This document shows positions 57,652 through 64,000 of a stretch of 64,000 bases of DNA, in pieces. The DNA is taken from contig NW_027476093.1 of assembly GCF_051020955.1 (NCBI RefSeq), forward strand, positions 806,001 to 870,000, given 5' to 3'. A program made the translations under genes and the position numbers. Under the pieces are notes generated by a model. It made no database searches. It saw nothing but the letters and a program-made list of their open reading frames with translations, and had not been told where the DNA came from. Each line of letters starts with the position of its first letter. Position 1 is the first letter of the stretch. Origin of the DNA: Megalopta genalis (Eukaryota > Arthropoda > Insecta > Hymenoptera > Halictidae).

Positions 57652-58797
57652 ACAATAATGCCTCCCTAATTGACGCTCAGATTGTGCACGAAAGTGGACA
57701 AATTGGGACAATTATAACTTCCAAACTGGTTTTTATAGGGACGCGATCTTTTCGCAGTTATTTAAAGAAAGCTGCATAGAAAATATTCTTCTTTGTTAGA
57801 ACACGGTGACTGAGGGAGTTCAAAAGTTATGCTCTGTCCAATACAGTAATGTCTCCCTAACTGACGCTCAGATTGCGCACAAAACTGGACAATTTGGGAC
57901 AATTATAACTTCCGAACTGTTTCTATAGGGGCGCGACCTTTACGCAGTTATTTAAAGGAAGCTGTGTAGAAAATATTCTTCTTTCTTAGAACACGGAGAT
58001 TGAGGGAGTTCAAAAGTTATGCTCTGTCGAATACAGCAATGTCTCTCTAACTGACGCTCAGATTGCGTACAAAACTGAACAATTTGGGACAATTATAACT
58101 TCTAAACTGGTTACTATAGGGACGCGATCTTTTCGCAGTCATTTAAAGGAAGCTGCATAGAAAATATTCTTCTTTGTTAGAACACGGTGACTGAGGGAGT
58201 TCAAAAGTTATGCTCTGTCCAATACAGTAATGTCTCCCTAACTGACGCTCAGATTGCGCACAAAACTGGACAATTTGGGACAATTATAACTTCCGAACTG
58301 GTTTCTATAGGGGCGCGACCTTTACGCAGTTATTTAAAGGAAGCTGTGTAGAAAATATTCTTCTTTCTTAGAACACGGAGACTGAGGGAGATCAAAAGTT
58401 ATGCTCTGTCGAATACAGTAATGTCTCCCTAACTGACGCTCAGATTGCGTACAAAACTGAACAATTTGGGACAATTATAACTTCTAAACTGGTTACTATA
58501 GGGACGCGATCTTTTCGCAGTCATTTAAAGGAAGCTGTATAGAAAATATCCTTTTTTTGCTAGAACACGGAGATTGGGGGAGTTCAAAAGTTATGCTCTG
58601 TCCAATACAGTAATGTCTTCGTAACTGACGCTCAGATTGCGCATAAAACTGGACAACTTGGGACGATTATAACTTCCAAAGTGGTTTATATAGGGACGCG
58701 ATCTTTTCGCAGTTATTTAAAGGAATCTGTATAGAAAATATTCTTCTTTGTTAGAACACGGAGACTGAGGGAATTCAAATGTTATGCTCTGTCCAAT
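57652..58797. repeat. 191-bp satellite array, forward orientation, 6 units
   Basis: Unit starts at 57652, 57843, 58033, 58224, 58415 and 58607, and the next family C terminus is at 58798. Each unit opens with the family C terminus (ACAGTAATGTCTCCCTAACT, GACGCTCAGATTG), followed by about 140 bp not found in ordinary family C ('tataacttccgaactggtt', 'ttcaaaagttatgctctgt'). Confidence 0.95.
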
Positions 58798-58945
58798 ACA
58801 GTAATGTCTCCCTAACTGACGCTCAGATTGCGCACAAAACTGGAGAATTTGGGAAGAGGAGATACGGTTGTTCGCGCCTTGCAGCTCGTTTTTGTAGTTG
58901 TTGACAATTCTTAACTGAGCGTCAATGATGGATCCATTACCGTAT
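58798..58945. mobile_element. family C foldback MITE closing the satellite
   Basis: The last terminus runs into the ordinary family C centre ('gaagaggagatacggttg', 'ccttgcagctcgtttttgtag') and a degraded right end ('gagcgtcaatgatggat'). Confidence 0.75.
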
Positions 58946-59689
58946 TTCAATAAGTATACAGTAGCCCACTATAGTGTTCGAATATACCTTCTTTACCAAC
59001 TCTATGAATGAAGAAGAAATCGTTGACAAGGAAGAGACGCCAGAGATTTCTCGGATAATCGGAAAACGCTCGAGAAATCGAACACGAGAGCTGAAGGACC
59101 GAATCGGTTAGCGAAAAGACGGACGGACGGACCGGCAAAGCCTAAGCACGAATGGCTGCGCCGGGGACCAGGTAACGCCGAGGAAGAATGAAACGCGGAA
59201 ACGACGATCCGGGAAGGGCGAAAGTCCTTCTGCCGAGACACGGTCATTAGAATGCATTGTCGCGCAATGCTCCGACGCGTCTCCTTTGCGACGCGACGCC
59301 CGCACAATGCTATATTGCTATATTTTGAAGAATTCAGTGAATTTATGAAAAAGTCAACTTTTATAAATTCATAATTATTCAATTTCTATTGATATACAAA
59401 GGACCTGCGGAACTCAGGGATGAAGAAATTAATGAAATTGTATAAATATGTTAGTTACTGTGAATATTTAAAGTTCGAAAAGTAGTCGGAAAGTAGAATA
59501 TTTCGGCAGACGGAACTTCTCATCTACTTCGTGATGTCCTGATCACTGCGTTCCATAGTTTCTCTCGAACTTTTTACGTTATAAAGATCGTACTTTCCTA
59601 GTAAGAAATCATATATTTTATTAGTTATTAACAACAATAGTATATTGAGGAAGTAACATTGATTGGTACGTGACAAATTGAAAAAGTTC
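58946..59689. other. unique DNA between the two satellite arrays
   Basis: 'acagtagcccactatagtg' at 58961 resembles a family E terminus. The rest is unique, with no gene recognised. Confidence 0.5.
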
Positions 59690-60205
59690 GCTATCTCTGA
59701 CAGAGCATAACTTTTGAACTCCCTCAGTCTCCGTCTTCTAGCAAAAAAGAATATTTTCTATGCAGCTTCCTTTAAATAACTGCGGAAAGGTCGCGTCCCT
59801 ATAGAAACCAGTTTGGAAGTTATAATTGCCCCAAATTGTCCAGTTCTGTGCGCAATCTGAGCGTCAGTTAGGGAGACATTACTGTATTGGACAGAACATA
59901 ACTTTTGAATTCTCACAATCTCCGTGTTCTAACAAAAAAGAATATTTTCTACACAGCTTCCTTTAAATAACTGCGTAAAGATCGCATCCCTATAGAAACC
60001 AGTTTGGAAGTTATAATTGTCCCAAATTGTCCAGTTCTGTGCGCAATCTGAGCGTCAGTTAGGGAGACATTACTGTATTGGACAGAGCATAACTTTTGAA
60101 CTCCCTCAGTCACCGTGTTCTAACAAAGAAGAATATTTTCTATGCAGCTTTCTTTAAATAACTGCGAAAAGATCGCGTCCCTATAGAAACCAGTTTGGAA
60201 GTTAA
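59690..60205. repeat. 191-bp satellite array, reverse orientation, about 2.7 units
   Basis: The reverse complement of the array at 57652-58797; unit ends ('gacattactgta') at 59886 and 60077 are 191 bp apart. It stops within a unit at about 60205. Confidence 0.93.
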
Positions 60206-60894
60206 CGATTCGATAACGTTGCTCCTGTTTCAAAGAGTCAAAGATTATCAGATGCCTTTATTATAAAATAATTTATTAGAATAATTAATAAATCACAAAT
60301 AATACTTGATTACTAGATGTGTTTATCGTTGCATCGAATACATGCTGTTCGCAGCTCGTCGTTGCAACTCGTTAAAATCGATACCTTTCGGAGAAATACC
60401 TTTTAATACGAAAATTGCCGTACAGAAAAATTTGCCGTACGGTCTCCATGTTTTATTCTACACTTTCAACCTATTTTCCCGAGCAGAAAAACCTCCTCTT
60501 TGTTTTCGCGACTGATTCTAGCCCATTTCGAATATTTACATTTCGACGTTCCTACATCTCGTACACGTACAGTTCCTGTCAAAACGACGGAATCGAGCTT
60601 TCCCGTCGAAATTCGACGGAGCCATTAGCACGATTACCATTATGTTGATATTAGAAATATTACCATTATGAGTTTTAGCCATTCTCGTAATACTTCGGCA
60701 CGATCTTAATTCCACAGGAATTTATACTGCAATAATGCGTTGCAACTGTGATAAATGATTATCAATTTTCCTGCTATCCCCTTTCGCGTAACGATAAGCA
60801 AAAACAAATTACTTATTAACAGATAACAATAGCAACAAATTGCAAGATTTTTCATTGTATTGGGGAAAGTGATGTCGTTTCTGTGCACGTCGAT
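60206..60894. other. unique DNA
   Basis: No gene recognised. Confidence 0.5.
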
Positions 60895-61113
60895 ACAGTA
60901 ATGTCTCCCTAGCTGACGCTCAGATTGTATCCCTAACAGACGCTCGCAAAAATGCACAATTTGGGAAGAGCAGATACGATTATTCGAGCCTTGCGGTTCG
61001 TTTTTATAGTTGTCGACAACTCGTGACTATAAAAATGAACCGTAAGGATCGATCAATTATTCTAAATTGTCCATTTTCGTGGACAATCCGAGCGTCAATT
61101 GGAGAGACATTAT
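60895..61113. mobile_element. family C foldback MITE
   Basis: ACAGTAATGTCTCCCTAGCT start with a partly duplicated 'gacgctc' motif; palindromic centre; right end degraded ('ggagagacattata'). Confidence 0.8.
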
Positions 61114-61254
61114 ATCCGTTTGTCATTTATCAGCTCGTCGCGTGCTTCGAAGTCGCGCCAAAGACACTTTAAGCTTAGAGCGACTCGTTTTCTCGCGGAT
61201 AATTGAATCTTGAATTTTTCTTCGCTATTTACGGTGAAACGGCCAGGCGAATAC

Positions 61255-61935
61255 CAAAAGCGGTGCGTATCCGGTATGCTTTTCGAGTTTCACAAGGGTA
61301 GCGACGCGACAGTCGCTGCCAAAAACATTCGCGACGTTCATCCAAGCGCGTCGGACGCTCGAAAATACCGAGGATGGTTTTCTAAGTTAGAATCCGGCGA
61401 TTTCGATCTTTCCAGGGGGCTCGCGTCGGTCGGGAAGACCGACAACTTTAGTCGACGACGCGTTAAGGGCGGAAGTGGAAGCGAATCCGTGTCGGACGAT
61501 CGAGGAGCCGTCGAACGCTCTTGACCAACCTTGGTCGATCGTCCGAGAACATTCGCAGCGGATCGGTGAAGCAAGCGGAGCGGGTGTTCGGGCGCCGCAT
61601 AATCTGTCCGAAGAAAACAAAGCCGACCCATCCACCGCGTGCAACTTATCGCCTCGGCGACGAACCGTGGATAAAATTAACGAATTAGAGCGGGAGGCGT
61701 CGCCTCGGCCACCGTACTCGCCGGACATCGCGCCGTCGGATTTCCATTTGTTCCGATCGCCGCGACATTTTCCAAGCGGCAACAAATTTGAAAATTCGGA
61801 CGACGTCGAAAACGCCGTCTCCGGATATTTTTCTCGAAAACCGAGCGATTCCGAGCGACTCGGCGTTGAAAATTCGCTCGCTGGATGGCAAAAGGTTGTA
61901 GACAACGAGGCTGATCGCAACGTCGATCGAAAATA
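61255..61935 (+). pseudogene. mariner transposase relic with internal deletion
   Basis: Frame 1 (to 61524) reads FEFHKGSDATVAAKNIRDVH and WFSKLESGDFDLSRGLAS, the N-terminal DNA-binding part. A frame change near 61475-61500 leads to VEANPCRTIEEPSNALDQPW, then PHNLSEENKADPS. The frame then jumps to YSPDIAPSDFHLFRSPRHFP, NKFENSDDVENAVSGYF and GWQKVVDNE, the C-terminal part with the third catalytic Asp region. The middle, with the first two catalytic acids, is missing. The copy is unusually CpG-rich. Inactive. Confidence 0.85.
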
Positions 61936-63840
61936 AGAGCTAATCCGTTCGAATTTAATGTAAAAAAGAACGACGTTACTTTCCGCTCTCCCTCTAATAC
62001 ATTTACCATTCTTTCCGCGAAGTTGTACAAAGCGCAACGGGATTATGTTAATAACGACTGTTGCCTAAGTCGTTGTGTACACCGCCTCGAATGCAATGCT
62101 TTAACTCAGATTAGGCTACGGTCTTAAACTCTCAGCTTCACCGGAACTTTCCGCCGGGAATTTCGGGCGACGTCTGGATCCCGAAAAGAAAGAAACAAAC
62201 CGAAACACGCGAACGTAAACGGCGCGCGCGTCGAAACCGGGAACAAAACCGATTATTTTTGCGAAAATGAAAACGTCCGTTCGCTCGCCGGCGAATAATT
62301 CTCTCGCCGCGCTGTTTCGACGCGAAAATTCGTCGCGTTATTCCGACAACGTTACAAATGCACGCAGTTTAATCGTCGCCCGAAATAGAGAGTGAAAAAG
62401 AACGGAGACTGTTTTCTTTCTCTTATTTTTTTCATTTTTTTTGTATCGCATGTTCTTGTCAGTTGACGCTTTTTCCGACGCGCGAGCAACGACGCCGAGC
62501 GTTTCTCGTCGCGCCGCGCGCGATCGCAGCGAAAAGCGCCCCCCGATCGATCGATTGCGTCTGCTCCGTTCGGATCTAGATTCGATCCTCTAGATCCCTT
62601 CGATCGACTTTCTCAAAGACTACAGAAAGAAAGACGGCGATTTCCGTGGCCGAAGGTCGAGCGAGAAACGGGTCGTCGAGAAGGGTCGCGAAGACGAGGT
62701 TAGCGCCGGGAGAAGCGTGTGTTGCGGCTAAGCTCGTTCCACTAACTAATATGTATGTATGCACGATAACGGCGTGCGGGTAGTACATTATCGTTGCGGT
62801 GGAAACGAGGACGAATAGGTACGATCGTGTGTCGAAAGCATATTATCGACTTCTGAAACTCGAGCGCCGCCGTTCGCGTCGCTCGAGCGCCGCCAAAATG
62901 AATGAGGGACGACGACGAGAGGGATGAAGCGGCGTGTTTGGATGAAAAGAGCGAAAAGAAAAAAAAGATACGCCATCGACTGCACGGCAAAGACACATTT
63001 TCGACGTAATGAGTGCCTCGGATTTTTCGTCGAATCGCGCGGCCCGCGAGCGGGGAAATAAATTTCATTCGAAACTGTGCTGGTTCTAAGAGGCTTTTCA
63101 CGCGAAGATTCGCGTACATGCGCGTCTCTCGGTTCGTCCTTCTACGGCGAGAGTGGCCCTTAACTCTAAGTAATCTTTCCGAAAGTTAAAATTTTGCTGC
63201 TACACTCCCCCCCCCCCCTCCAGAATTCTGTTCCAGTGAACGAAAAAACACGACGATCAATTCCGTTCGAAAGCGGTACACTTTTCCCACTATTTCGTTA
63301 ATTCCTTTTTTACTTCTTGGAAAAATTTATCCGGACACGTCGTCCAGGTAACAGCGGAAATTGTTTATAAACATTCTGAAACAAATTTGCCGAAAGTTAA
63401 ATTCGACAAATTCCGGAAATGAGATGAAAAGTGTAAGAAGTACAGTAATTTCTCCCGGAAATGCCAAGTTTCGGGTTGCTGGGAATTTCTCTGGGCTAGT
63501 CTTGAGCCTATGTAATTTATTGCTAACAGCAGGCGACGCTAAATGTGTAATATATACCAACAAATGATCAATAATAACGTAATAATATAATAATGTAATA
63601 ATGTAGTAACTGCGCGAATTGACGTCGAACCACACTGACGAATCAAAAGCTCCGTAATTTGCTTGTTAACCTATATGAAATTGTGATATATGGAACCGCT
63701 TGTATAATCGTTATTGTATTTCGCTGGACGCAAGCTTGTTACTTTTCTGTTGATCAGCGACGATTTATTGGCCGCGAAGGCGCAAAAGTCACCTTATGAA
63801 ATTCAAATCAGAACATCTAGTATTGCGTCCTCCATCCAGA
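61936..63840. other. GC-rich island and unique DNA, no gene recognised
   Basis: CpG-rich to about 63480, with a C13 homopolymer-like run at about 63207. Overlapping frames on the - strand (62576-63635) lack motifs. No EF-hand I/II exon for gene 2 was found. Confidence 0.5.
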
Positions 63841-64000
63841 GACCAACTAATAATATATTACAAATAATATATTACTAATAATACATTACTAATAATATAT
63901 TAGTAATAATATAGTACTAATAATATACTACAACTAATATAGTACTAATAATATATTACGAATAATATACCACAACTAAGATAGTACTAATAACATAGTA
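63841..64000. repeat. TA-rich tandem repeat at window end
   Basis: Units of 'taataatatattactaa' and variants continue to the last base. Confidence 0.85.

Noticed and set aside
1..64000. tRNA, rRNA or CRISPR-like arrays
   Set aside because: No B-box-like GGTTCGAATCC context with a cloverleaf, no rRNA landmarks. The regular arrays present are satellites without spacer diversity.

Overview
The window looks like a piece of an insect nuclear genome. Reasons: intron-split coding exons with GT/AG borders, mariner and Tc1 transposase relics, hundreds of bases of TA-rich and microsatellite sequence, and GC- and CpG-rich islands set in AT-rich DNA. Hymenoptera is my tentative guess. No bacterial features, CRISPR arrays, rRNA or tRNA genes were seen. 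Only two genes can be supported, and they point toward each other.

Gene 1 (+ strand, exons between 2620 and 9244) encodes the last 1357 residues of a large fusion protein. A class-V (cysteine-desulfurase-like) PLP domain is followed by a roughly 600-residue low-complexity linker, then a TtcA-type tRNA-thiolation ATP-pyrophosphatase domain. The 5' exons lie left of the window. Several residues that normally define the two activities are altered. In particular, the second Cys-x-x-Cys of the TtcA half reads RPSD.

Gene 2 (- strand, exons at 38942-39032, 19826-19882 and 17219-17301) encodes the C-terminal half of a calmodulin-like EF-hand protein, with EF-hands III and IV and an acidic tail. A 19-kb intron packed with repeats separates two of its exons. 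The exons for EF-hands I and II were not found.

The rest is repeats. Family A is a GC-rich foldback element of about 365 bp with CAGGGTG/CACCCTG ends and flanking TA; at least 17 copies are present, one of them a 1.95-kb near-complete palindrome. Family C is a foldback element of about 220 bp with ACAGTAATGTCTCCC ends. Families D and E are related foldback elements. Three mariner relics and one Tc1 relic are present. There are many tandem arrays with periods of 5, 47, 111-115, 125, 191, 209 and about 250 bp, and a 1.3-kb pyrimidine tract.

Layout: 1-2.6 kb repeats; 2.6-9.2 kb gene 1; 9.2-17.2 kb intergenic with one foldback element and a dead mariner; 17.2-39.0 kb gene 2 and its introns; 39-64 kb repeats and GC islands, probably gene 2 intron or upstream DNA. 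The two most unusual structural themes are (i) composite units in which two family-A (or two family-C) elements flank a spacer and the whole block has been copied, and (ii) a 191-bp satellite whose unit begins with a family-C terminus and which forms two arrays in opposite orientation.
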